Part shown: positions 22,501-36,330 of the stretch, in pieces
How the letters are laid out: each line of letters opens with the position of its first letter
Position numbering within the stretch: position 1 is the stretch's first letter
NCBI GenBank assembly: GCA_009760855.2
Contig: WPIO01000073.1
Coordinates: 953,001 to 1,017,000 of the forward strand
DNA from: Cristatella mucedo
Taxonomy: Eukaryota; Bryozoa; Phylactolaemata; Cristatellidae
Direction: 5' to 3'
DNA length: 64,000 bases
Notes under the pieces: generated by a model
Seen by the model: the letters and a program-made list of their open reading frames with translations, nothing else
Database searches by the model: none
What the model was told of the DNA's origin: nothing
Position numbers and translations under genes: made by a program

Positions 22501-25500
22501 CTCTGAGACCTCTGCTGACGTCTATTCACAGCGAGATGCAGCAATAGAAATCAGGCCGAAGGGAAACATATGAAAAAGTTTTTTTGGCCAAAAAATGAAA
22601 TAATCAACTGTTTTCTCGTAGTGTTTGTAGAAGTTTTAGGACGAAGCTGTATGCCTTGAGTTGCATATGTACGTGGTGCACTTCCAGATGTTTCATATTA
22701 ATCGAATGACAGGCCAATCGATTAGGAGAGCTGTCCCAGTTGTTGTATTTAAACATTACAGTCCGGGTCCAGAGGGACACACCTTAGGCATTGATAGGTC
22801 TTGCTGGCCTACCGGCATTTGCAATCAGGCTCTTCTTGCTGGTGCAAAACTCTGCAGCTAGGCTTGTCTGTAGTGAGCATCTCAGTTGCCACATCACACC
22901 ACTTCTCACCGACCTGCACTGGCTACAGGTCAAGCAACGCATCGACTTCAAGGTTGTGTCACTCACTTTTAGGTCCCTTCATTCTTTGGTTTGAGCCTAC
23001 CTATCAGATCTACTGCCTTACCAGGCCAAGCATCCTACCACCCGCTTTTTGTAATCTAACTGTTTACCTATACCTCGTTTGTATGCTCCCAAAACCTGAA
23101 ACTCACTCCCGACTTCCGTTACGACAATCCCTGACTTGAGCACATTTAAAAAGAAATTAAAAGTGCACCTATTTATGACAGCATTTAATGGGTCCCTATG
23201 ATTCGTTCTTTATGTGCTTATGCAAGCTAACACTGTTGCATGCTGCCACTAACCACACTTGCATGCTGACCCTGCGCATGTCACCCCTAACCATGTTATC
23301 CATTTTGTTCATCAAGCATATTTCCACTCACCATTCGATCGTGTTTCCTTTGCAGCAAATGTAAAGCACCTAGAAAGAGGTTAAGTTCTCTCAGGGTGCT
23401 TTATCAAGTGTATTATTATTATTGTTTTTAATAACGAAGAGACAGATACCGCTTACGCCTAGCCGATCGCGGTAGACAAAACAGTGATCCCCTCTTCCTA
23501 TGCCTAGACCCGATCACATTGATTGCCTCAATTTCGACGACCTTCATTCGACCATTATTAGAGGAAATACAAACACTTTCATCGCTTTCCCGATTCTCTC
23601 CACCTTTACGAGGATGTTGCCGTAGCTACTGCCATCGTGGCTTTTCTAGTGTGCTCGAGTCAGGTTACTTTGGAGGCTTTTGGATTATGACTGCACTATG
23701 CGGCACTACGTTTTAAGTGCTAGCTACTGCCAATCGGATTGGCTAACTACAAGTTTGTGCTTTGCTATTTTTCAGTGGGACCGCCGGCTCTACTGCCTCT
23801 TTACTTTCACATTGAAAACATTTATTTCATTTTCAAGCGCCGTGAATGGGTTGACTTGACCTTCATTGCTTCATTTTTTACAATATGGCAATGGTTCTTA
23901 TCGCCCGTGTGTGGCAGCTGGATGTCAGCACTAGGTCTTTACTTCTTCGTCAGGTAAGGCTTACCACCCGGTCTAGCTTTCCAGGAGCTGTCCGGTTCGC
24001 TGCATACCACCACCACCATGGGGCATACAGCCACCGTACACACCGGCACGATGCTTATCGCGAGGGTGCATAATCCACACCGGTGCATAAAACCACAGCG
24101 ATGCGTATATCTTCAAGGCTTCTGCATATTTATGCAGGTTCCTCGAGAGCCACTGGTTTACCTACGTCACACAAATGAGCCACATCCCGATGGAGATCGA
24201 CCGAGAGCAGGGCCGCGACTGGTTTACGCAGCAACTAGTTGCTTCTGCTAACGTGGACGGCAGCTGGTTCAATGACTGGTTTACCGGTCATCTTAACTAT
24301 CAAATCGAGCACCAGTGAGTATTGGTCATAAGCCGTTGCCCCTCTCTCTGAGCTTGCAGCACCACTGATTGAGCTTTTTTTCTGGAAATAAGCGACTAGT
24401 CGTACCTAGCTTCGACCGAGAGGCTACCGGTGTGCTAGCTACCCGCGAGCATTCAAGCTCACAATTAATTCGCTGGTTTGAGGTTAATAATAATAATAAT
24501 AAAGCACTTGATTAAGCGAGCTCAGAAAACTCAAATTTCTTTCTAGGCGATTGGTTAAGATTGAATTGGTTACTTATAAGGTTCGAAAACGTGGCGTGCC
24601 TACACGCCAGCTCTCGCAATTTCCAGAAATGTACTCCCCGAGTCGGTAGATTTCGAGTTACACCAAGCACCAGGTGTAGGGCTCTTGTAGAGCAAAATAT
24701 AATTTATTCTGCTGTGACGTGGGACTTACATTTTTACTTGGCTGAGGGTATATGCCGTGGCATTCCATAGTCACTGTGAAGCTCCGAGAGCACGATTACT
24801 TGTAAGCGATTATATAAAAAATACATCATTCATTTGTATAGCACCCTGAGAGATTCAATCTCTATCCAGAGCTTTGCTGCTCGAGAGCTTACGACCGCGG
24901 TTGGCAAATGCGAGCACATTTACCCCCACGAAAAATCAGTGCTGCTTTTGTTGGTCGCCACTTTAACAAAACATTGTGACTAGACAAATATCTTTTACCC
25001 GAGTTGGATTCCCGAATGCCAGCCTGCGGTTGGAATACGGCTTTCCTCAACCAGAGCATTTCTCCCAAACCTGGTATGAAAATGTACAGGTATGTTTCTG
25101 TCATGAAATCCGGGTCTACATTTAGAGGCAATGACCTTAACCGCCTTCAGAAAACCACCACAGTCTACAGCAAACTAAAACATACACCTGTAGACTTGCG
25201 ACAAGTTAAATAACCGACAGGGCAGCATTAAGTACCTGTATCTATGTACGTGTGTGTATCCATCCTAAAACAAAGCAATGTGTTGCAGCTTGTTCCCGAC
25301 GATGCCTCGTCACAACTATCACAAGATTCAGCCTCTTGTCAAATCTTTGTGTCAGAAGCACGGTATCACATACACGTGCAATAATCTCTACACGGCTTTT
25401 GCCAACATTCTCAGGTGAGAGCCTGCAAGAAGTGGTGGAGAGACGGCTGCTTTTTAGTCACGATGATGCTAAATTGGCTCCTCTAATAACTTGCCCCAGT

Positions 25501-25619
25501 GCATAACTTGCTTGTCCACTCAGGCTGGGGCTCGGGAGATGCTGACTACCACACTTTTTACTTGTAGATCACTCAAGAAATCTGGAGAACTGTGGCACGA
25601 AGCTTACACGCACTCATAA
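16572..25619 (+). CDS. Cytochrome b5-fused front-end fatty acid desaturase (FADS-like), complete
   Basis: ER-membrane enzyme inserting a double bond between existing ones and the carboxyl end of polyunsaturated acyl chains. Exons: 16572-16754, 18300-18392, 18858-19055, 20904-21005, 21409-21595, 23776-23953, 24138-24314, 25289-25414, 25568-25619 (TAA). Phases agree throughout, giving 431 aa (vertebrate FADS1/2 are about 444). The cytochrome b5 domain has HPGG at residues 45-48 and a second haem His near 68. Histidine boxes: QHDYGH (165-170), HFQHH (203-207) and QIEHH (369-373), the last with the Gln typical of front-end desaturases. Several hydrophobic segments separate them. The ATG has a purine at -3 and G at +4. 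Regioselectivity (delta-5, delta-6, delta-8 or other) cannot be read here, so no symbol is given. All catalytic residues are intact. Confidence 0.93.
16755..18299 (+). other. Desaturase intron 1
   Basis: Starts GTAAGC, ends TTGCAG. GC-rich and CpG-rich in its first 1 kb, consistent with a CpG island extending past exon 1. Includes a 31-base tandem duplication at 17665-17726. Open frames here on both strands are by-products of the GC content. Confidence 0.7.
17665..17726 (+). repeat. 31-base perfect tandem duplication
   Basis: Two adjacent copies, 17665-17695 and 17696-17726, each running TGCTTTCGAGCG to CCCCGATACG, identical over the full unit, so recent. GC-rich. Confidence 0.9.
19056..20903 (+). 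other. Desaturase intron 3
   Basis: Between the first transmembrane exon and the exon carrying histidine box 1. Contains one SINE-A copy (19764-19921). Nothing else recognised. Confidence 0.7.
19764..19921 (+). mobile_element. SINE-A copy
   Basis: Head TCTTAGCCCAGGGCTTAAGG, B box GGTTCGAGTCC, GTGGGTGACCCTTTATTGC, diverged body, and tail ATATAAATGAGGCTGTTTAATC followed by AGCTAA. Its head differs from other copies and matches the copy at 47840, suggesting a subfamily. Confidence 0.7.
22283..22387 (+). mobile_element. LINE-A 3' end with internal deletion
   Basis: Has the GCATGCTGCCACTAACCACA block and the GTCACCCCTAACCA block, then jumps directly to GAGTTCTCTGAGGGAGCTTT and a TTATTATT tail, missing the left arm of the 3' stem-loop. 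Confidence 0.75.
22795..23432 (+). mobile_element. LINE-A copy
   Basis: Carries the region from [10 protein letters not shown]-equivalent bases through the 3' UTR, stem-loop AAAGCACCTAGAAAGAGG and an ATT tail. The frame is broken several times, and the [14 protein letters not shown] segment is partly deleted. Confidence 0.85.
24486..24560 (-). mobile_element. LINE-A 3' tail fragment
   Basis: Reverse copy: AATAATAATAAT, then GCACTTGATTAAGCGAGCTC and TTTCTTTCTAGGCG. Only the tail hairpin is left. It lies in desaturase intron 7. Confidence 0.75.
24826..24895 (-). mobile_element. SINE-B tail fragment
   Basis: Reverse: ATTCATTTGTATAGCACCCT, GAGAGATTCAATCTCTATCC and a faint CTCGAGAGCTTACGACC. Matches the tail end of the SINE-B copy at 63024. 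Confidence 0.6.
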
Positions 25620-25924
25620 GTGAGCGTCGTCTTTCTCTGAGTGACATCAAGCTGAACTAGCTTTACCAGGTAGCAGCCCTTCCTTTTTCCTTTGCTTTTT
25701 AGCAAACTACAGCTAGTGCTTCGCATGCCCACAACTGCAGCACGTAGAGCCCAAGCTACAGTCCGCCTTGCTCATCGTCACTTGACCATGTTTTTAAGTC
25801 TGCTACGTCAGGTACTAGAGCCTAAATCCCTGGGCTGGAAGCTCGGCTGCTGTCCAAGTCATATGCTGTACTTTCCTACTGCTGTTTCTTTTCCGACCAC
25901 AGCCATGCTGATTTTTGTTTTCAA

Positions 25925-25930
25925 AATAAA
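25925..25930 (+). promoter_or_regulatory. Polyadenylation signal of the desaturase (AATAAA)
   Basis: AATAAA about 305 bases past the TAA; the first canonical signal downstream of the gene. Confidence 0.65.
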
Positions 25931-26196
25931 AGCTATGCATGACGATGCAATAAGACCTTTCCTGTATTAGTCCAAGATGTGCTTTCCATGCACGCATGGC
26001 GGTGATTTTTCTAAGTGAACAAACATCATTGGTTTCTAAGCGACCTCGGTCCTCGACAAAGGGTAAAGCTCAATTTTCCGTAGAAACAAGCGATTGGTAA
26101 GAAAGAAAACCTTCGATGCAAAATTATAATCAAGCTGAAAAATTGCAAAATAGAGTAAAATAGTTAAGCACTCCAAGAGCACAGTTTAAGAAGAAT

Positions 26197-26360
26197 GGTG
26201 AGCCGTGATGGCTAACTAGGTAAGGCGGTTGCTTTCACGACTTAAGTCGTGAGTTCGATTCCTGCGGTGGGCGATCCTTTATCGCCACTGCCAGCGGTGA
26301 TGATAGCCGTAAAGGCTCCTCTGCCTCTATACAAAAAGAGGCTGTTAAATCAGCTAGGAT
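26197..26360 (+). mobile_element. SINE-A copy, best preserved
   Basis: Intact layout: A box TGGCTAACTAGGTAAGGCGG, B box GAGTTCGATTCC, GGTGGGCGATCCTTTATCGC, the body CCAGCGGTGATGATAGCCG, then a tail hairpin of GCCTC with GAGGC around TATACAAAAA, and the terminal TTAAATCAGCTAGGATTT. A useful family reference. Confidence 0.85.
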
Positions 26361-26999
26361 TTATTTTTTAAGAATATTAATACAGATAATGGGCGGCACC
26401 ACAATTGTGAAGGGGAGCATGCATGTCACAGAGAGGTGAACGTATCACTTAAAAGGGAACGTGTCATACTTCGTGTATGTAGAGCACCTTAGTGGTCGAG
26501 ATCCCTTTGTATTATACATGATCGCCCAACGTCACAGCACTAGGATATGTATACCACACAATAGTCGCTGTAGCATGAATTAACTGTTCATGCCAATGCG
26601 GGTGGCATAAAGTGAAGCCCCAGTGAACTCTCAATTGTCCATATGAGTAGTTTTCCATATGGATTATTAGAGCCTGGGAGCAGTATTTTCTGCCTCTTTA
26701 TAATGTTGGCAGGATATTTCGATTTTACTACTGTCATAACCGAATTAGAAACAAGGACGCCAAAACATTACTTTGCCCAGGGCAAACAACTGCAAATAGA
26801 GCAACCCATCTTAAGCAATAGTCACGGCTGCTGAATAATCTTTGTCTAGAACCTGAAGTGAAGCGGATCCCTTTCCATTTAGTTTGGACATGCTGAAAAG
26901 AAGTGCCAATTGGATAGTCATAGCAAGCACAGTTTCAGCACACAGCAGTCACAAGAAGGACAATTCACTCGAGCAGAGCAAGGACTGGATGGAAGGAAC

Positions 27000-27290
27000 A
27001 GATGGGTTTTCAGCTTCTTCTGAATGTCATCAAATCAATAGATGAAGCTATGTCAGTCCATAGTGACATGGAGGCTTTTGGAGCATAGTAGCCGAAGGCA
27101 CGACCTCCACAGGATTGGAAGTTCATGGGTGTCACAACCAATGATCCGAGTCAGCAGAGCAGGTGCTGTGGTGTGTTGGGAGGCCTGATTAGGAACTAAT
27201 CAGAACAGGTAGGCTGAAGCAAGAGAATGGAGGGACCTAAATGTGAGTGACCGAATCTTAAAGTCGATATGCTACTCGAAGGGAAGACAG
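27000..27290 (-). mobile_element. LINE-A copy, very degraded
   Basis: In reverse it follows LINE-A order: TTTTCAGCTTCTTCTGAATG, GGCTTTTGGAGCATA, GGTAGGCTGAAGCAAGAGAATGG-like and GGGACCTAAATGTGAGTGAC, then AAAGTCGATATG. Much older than the copy 630 bases away. Confidence 0.6.
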
Positions 27291-27915
27291 TGCAGCCAAA
27301 TCAAAATTCGGCTAAATCAAAAATAAGGAATCCGTTTGGTTATCGAATTGAATGTTAAAGTCACCGAAGAACGAGAATCGACGATTTCAGGAAAGAAGCA
27401 TCAAAATGAGAGATGAGCATACATGCTATGATGTACGGGTATGCATGCATCACCATCTGTAGCTTTACGGAGCTGCTAGGCTAACCACTATTATGCTGGC
27501 GAGTTTTCTATAGCGATTCAGTAACCTATACGGCTCTCGTTAAGCACATGATAGCCAACAGGCTAAATTTCACCGAGCAACAAGAAAGTGATAAGCATAA
27601 GATAAGTGCTGGTTCAAGAGGAGAAGATTAGTAGCATAGATTTAGTAGCAGCCAGCAAGGAATACTGGAAAAGAGGTGACAAAAAGACATAGATTAATGT
27701 GTGGGAAATAATTTCTGTTAGCTGGGCATTTGAATCAAGGTAAGAATGCTCGAAATTGGGTGCAGGTTCAGGACACTCCAGTGTAAATTACTGCAATCAT
27801 AAAAATCCTACGTTTGTATGGCACCACAAAAGAACTAAATTTCATTCTATGTACTTTAGATTTGCCAGAGAGGAAGCATGTCAATTTATTAGTGATAGCA
27901 CGCACACTTTCAGCA

Positions 27916-28360
27916 TAATAATAATAATAATAATAATAATGCACTTGATAAAGCGCCCTCAGAGAACTTAATCTCTTTGTAGGCGCTTTACATTTGCTGC
28001 AAAGTGATACGCAATAGAATAGTAAGTAAAATCATGCTTGAAAAACAAACAAAATGAATAACATGGTTAGGGGTTACATGCACTGGGTCAGCATGCAAAT
28101 GTGGTTAGTGGCAGCATGAACAGTGTCAGCACGCATAAGCACATCGAGGACGAATCACAAGGACCCACTAAATGCTGTCCTAAATAGGTAGGTTTTTAAG
28201 TTTCTTTTAAATGTGGTCAGGTCAGGGATGTTCTGATGCAGGTCGGGAGGGAGTTCCAGGCTGTGGGAGCATACGAGCTAAATGCACGGTCTCCAAAGGA
28301 TTTGAGGTTTGTACGAGGTATTTCTAGACTGTTGGATTCCGAAAAGCGAGTATGCGAAAG
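27916..28360 (-). mobile_element. LINE-A copy, young
   Basis: Reverse copy from the ATT tail (AATAATAATAAT at 27917) through the full 3' stem-loop and 3' UTR into the last ~60 codons of the reverse-transcriptase frame. Differs from the copy at 47993-48386 at only about four positions over some 370 bases, so both come from a recently active source. Confidence 0.9.
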
Positions 28361-31300
28361 TACACAAAGACTAATTCACAGGGAAGGAGCAAATGCTGTG
28401 ACTGCAGGAATTAACGTTTTTTCGATGAAGTTGCAAACTATCTTTTGACCCTCAAGACTATGGCTCAAAGCAATTGTGCAGGCACCTCCAACCTATTTTA
28501 TTGCATACCTCAATCCTTAATGCATTTTCCTAGCAGTCTATCGAACAATGGATTTCGCACCCTAAAAATGAGGAAATTAACACTTTAATATATATATTTT
28601 GATGTATCTGATACTAACACTTTTTGGCAGCCACCTGATTTGTTATGAGAGCCTTGGTTTTAAGTTGACAGAAACGCAGATGGTTATTCGTGTTAACGAT
28701 CCGTACGCCACCTTAATTGAGTTGTACAACATTAAAAGCAAAGACTCTTCGTTTGCCGAGCTATTTTGTGGAAAAGGAGAAACAAGCCATTCAGCTCTTT
28801 GCATAAGATGAGCCATCAATAAATATGGAAGGTTCTCACCAAGTGATTTCTGCTTGACTTCCATAAGAGATTGCAAAGACTAACGCAGAATAATCAATCA
28901 TTGTTGCTGACAGTTGTTCTAATTTTCCGACGAAAAGCTGCCGCTACTAAGCTAAGTCTGGAATCATCTTGCCTGCCATAAGGCTCGGTTAATTACCCAC
29001 CTTATCGATAGAAAAACCGTGCACAGTGTCCAAGAAAACGATTAAGGGGAGAGCTGACGCTTGACCTTGTCCGAGCAAGCCAGTCACATCGTGCGGTACC
29101 TTCTCGATGGAAGCCAGGGTTTTGGTATGGGGTTAAATCTCTAGCCTAGGCCGTGGTATAAGGTCAAGGCCATGTCTTCGAAATCGCTTGAGAAGCCCAA
29201 AAGCCCCCTCGAACACTTGTTAGTTTGACTCTCATTATCTGACCTACTATCCTTAACTATTAGTCTAACTCACAAAGCATTGTGGAAAGCCTTAAGATCC
29301 ATGTAGAATACCTGCATATGGGAGCCTCTTTTGATGAACTTGAAAAAAGAAATTCTTACTCCTGTTTGGAGAGCCTGAAACAGATTTACCGGAGCTCGGG
29401 CAGCCTCTTTAGGCCAATCCAAAAGAAATGTTAGTGTAGGCACTAAAAAATAACGACCCTTTAAAAAAATACGACAGACCCCATCTAGAAACCGACGTGG
29501 ATCGCAGGTAAGGCGAACGGCTGTAGCTGCCTTTCCAGCCAATCTAAAAAGAAAAATAAAGAGCGGTTTACACTTCTTGAGAAACAAGTTGAATCAGTGA
29601 CACCGGCCCATATTACTTAAATCATGGCGGTCATGCAGAATGGCTGCTAGGCTTAGGTGAGGGGGACCTAAAGACTTGACGAATAACTTATGCTCATTCG
29701 TCACCGCTGCCTCGTGCTGGAGCAGCAGTGACGCAACGTGGCTAATCGCTACCATCCTCAGGCGGCTGCTGTCCGCAAATCGTCGCTGCTTTGCAGCATG
29801 TAGCGTTTATTTGAAACGCTAAATCTAGTAGCACTTCCATAACGGGAAGGTCAACCCCTCCCCCGAAGAGACGACTCGAAACCCTCTGCATGGCATGGCT
29901 TTTTCTGAGCCTCTTTAGACCTCATGGGCCACTCTGGAGACGAACTGTGACGGGTTTTTGTCAAAGGTACACAACCCGGCAGGCCTTTTGACAAATTTCC
30001 TGCATAAAAGTGCTCCAGTTTCATTTAAAAACTAAACGGGAATATTTCCGAAAGTAGACACCATTTCTGCACACCAAGAAGCACCGGTGAGATGGGCTTT
30101 CAGCTACGCTAAAGATGGCCACACTACATGTTGGAAAAGTTTAAATGTCCACACGGAAAGAGTACCACCTGATTCACCCTTTTATGTCGTCTAAAAAGAG
30201 ATTGCAAGGCCCCAGGCTAGAGCTTGAAGCTTCACCTTAAAGGCTACCTGCTAGGCCTGCCAATGCTACAGCAGCTACAAATATATAACTCCCACTGGGG
30301 AAACAGCCATTGTTATTAGTTGTATTTACCCGCTCAGCAACTCGGAACAATGATTGCCCTTAAGGAATAGTTATAACCCCTCTGGAAACTCACCCGACGT
30401 GCTAACCCAATTCACGAACTAGCGTCATCAAAAAAATGGGATTCTCTCCAACATTGAAAAGTTTACCTGCTCGGCAACTATATAATGATTGCCCCTCAAG
30501 AAACAATTATAGCCGCTCTGGAAACTGAGCTTGATTTATGAAAAAATGGTTTATACTCAGGTAACATTGATATGTACAAGCCTGTAGAACTGCTCTAAAA
30601 GCCTGGTTAGCCCTCCGTTATAGCCATCAGCCGAGTGCTTTCCAGCATCGAAGGGGGCAAAGGAAGGGGGAGGGGCCATTGAGTGGGTACCATTTTGAAT
30701 AGGGCAGCCCAGCCCCTTTAATCAGATCTATGGGGGCGCTCCAGCCCTTTCGCTATGCCTAGACTAGGATTTCACGTGCCGTCACATTGATGTTGGAATA
30801 GAACCAGCCAGACTCATGTGGTGCCAATCTCGGCCGTGAGGTATAATCGCTTATAACCCCACTAAAGTTCATTATCCTAATATGAGTAAATGTTCATGAT
30901 GATGCCTGTTGAGATCGTAATAGAGAATGCATACCCCAGCCTACGATGGTGCCACGCCTAGATGTTGTTGTCTGCTGGCACTAGGCTGGGGGCCCTCCTG
31001 ACCCTGACTGACCAATCGAGGTGCAGCGTTACTGCTGTTGGCAGCCAATTGGAGTGCGACATTTCTGGGAGCAGACGACGGAAGCTCCGGTTAGATAAAC
31101 GTCTGCTGAACGGAGTTGATGATTAAACGTTGTTGAGTTCGGTTGTATTCCGAGTGCTCCAAGTCGTTTGATGTTCAGCAATACGCACGCACGCACACAC
31201 ACACTCTCGAAACATGCCATTAAAGTTCAATAATTAGTTAATTTAAATCTTCATGGTGGGAAAAGGACATTCATGAACACTTGGTAAGCATACTCTCAGT

Positions 31301-31626
31301 TGGACGATTATAGGCTTGTGAGTAGTCTGCGCTCAAATCACCCGGTGGACCTTGAAGTGTTAGAACATCAAATGCAAAGTGGGAAACTCTCTATAGGCTC
31401 CAAAAATTAATTAAGATCAATAATGCACAGCTTAGCTTAAAGTTCCTCCTGGGTGCAAATAGCCTCATCTGCTACCAATCCTAATCTTTGAAGCATGGCT
31501 GCCTGAGCAAGGATTGCCAGCTGTAGTTGGACCAAGATCACAGAATGCTACAGATTGCAAGCTGCATTCAAAGTGCTGGCAAGCCTGATAAATCAGTAAG
31601 AAAGCAGCAACTGGACTCACGGCCGA
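28361..31626. other. Spacer between desaturase and SEC61B
   Basis: No exon, RNA gene or known repeat recognised. A minus-strand open frame at 29270-29587 has no homology I know. A diverged internal duplication is noted at 30321-30535. Polypurine-poor, moderately AT-rich sequence. Confidence 0.5.
30321..30535 (+). repeat. Diverged ~140-base tandem duplication
   Basis: 30321-30393 and 30461-30535 share the blocks TTTACC(C/T)GCTC, GCAACT, ATGATTGCCC, AAGAAACAATTATA-like and CTCTGGAAACT in order. Confidence 0.6.
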
Positions 31627-31632
31627 TTTATT
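31627..31632 (-). promoter_or_regulatory. Polyadenylation signal of SEC61B (AATAAA)
   Basis: On the minus strand AATAAA lies about 70 bases past the SEC61B stop codon, giving a short 3' UTR. Confidence 0.7.
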
Positions 31633-31702
31633 CAATGTGAATAAACGAACAAGCGTTAGATTGCAGACAGTGACTCATTCTTAAAATCCTCGAAGACAAA
31701 TG

Positions 31703-35298
<3,596 letters not shown>

Positions 35299-36330
35299 GG
35301 TGAACGTAGACGTTGCACTGACAATCAATGAAGGTGAAGGTGACACTACAATATTGCCTTGACGTCTATTGGACGATGATTAAACAGGTACCAGCTTAAA
35401 CTTAAGCTGGCTAAATACTAATGAAAATTAATTTAATGCTTTAAATTAAATGTTTCTGCATTTTTATTAGTAAGTGTCGTCAGAGTATGATTTTCTGGTT
35501 GTCAGCTACCGCTGTCTGCGCAGATACAGCGGCTGCATGTCATAACCGGCTCGAAGCCGTTCAGCGTCCGTCAGGTCATGATAGGTTTCGAGCGTCGTTC
35601 CAGTATTAGGTAGGTCTCCCCTTTTGGTGCAGTTTTGAGATGCGTGATTGCAATGCAGTGCGTCGTCGTGCGACGCTGACTGATTACGCGATCGCTAAGT
35701 CTCGCCGCCACTACGCCCACCCCTTTTTAGGCGAGTGTCTGTGCGTGCGTGCGTGTGTGTATGTGTGTATTCTTATTTGCTTCATGCTCTTAGCAACGAT
35801 AGAAGAATAGCGCTCCGGGGCACCTGAGTTGCGCTGCTACTTTAACTACGCAAAAGCCGTCATCCCGATCTGCCGCGGGGGTGCGGTTCCGACGACCGCA
35901 CCGCACAGCCTCGCGCGCTCGTCGTTTGTGCGTTTGAGCAAGTTTGCAGCTGCCACGTTTGATTTACTGGACGCAATTGCAACTGCACGTCCACGCCGGG
36001 CTCGGCAGTTACCGTGCACAGGTTCTAATGCTGAAAACTAAGAACCGCCGCGGTATTTCGCGTTTTTCCTTTAAGCATCCGTCGCTTATCTCGAGGGCGA
36101 CTGATAATTTTCGGAATCTGCGTAAAAGGCACGTGAGACTGGGCCCGCATATAGAGCAACTGTTGGTGGCGGCGGGTTGGTTTTTATCTACTATAGCTGT
36201 TACCATTGGTTACGCAGAGCTGCCTGTCACCGTGCACGGTCCGTGGTTGATAACACGGCCGCATCCTGCTGCTGATCGCAGGGTTTTTAAGAGCTTAGGT
36301 TGGGACCTCTACGCATAGATGCCACTGCCA
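35299..36330. promoter_or_regulatory. GC-rich interval between SEC61B and GPD2, candidate shared promoter
   Basis: SEC61B starts leftward at 35298. GPD2 runs rightward with its ATG exon preceded by a splice acceptor, so it must have an upstream 5' exon. The CpG-richer sequence to about 36250 is the natural place for both starts. It includes a GT microsatellite at about 35740. No transcription start was seen. Inference. Confidence 0.35.

Larger units (their letters stand above)
21596..23775 (+). other. Desaturase intron 5
   Basis: Longest intron of the gene, swollen by two LINE-A pieces (22283-22387 and 22795-23432). No exon could be supported inside. Confidence 0.7.

Noticed and set aside
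26197-26280. tRNA-like A and B boxes suggesting true tRNA genes (also at 10110, 13885, 63024)
   Set aside because: No cloverleaf closes properly, and each head is followed by a family-specific SINE body and tail found in many copies.
29270-29587. 105-residue minus-strand frame
   Set aside because: No homology recognised, no splice or start context, and the sequence around it looks non-coding.
35944-36318. 124-residue frame in the GC-rich interval between SEC61B and GPD2
   Set aside because: No recognisable domain or splice context; long frames are expected by chance in GC-rich DNA. It may be 5' exon territory, but not shown to be coding.
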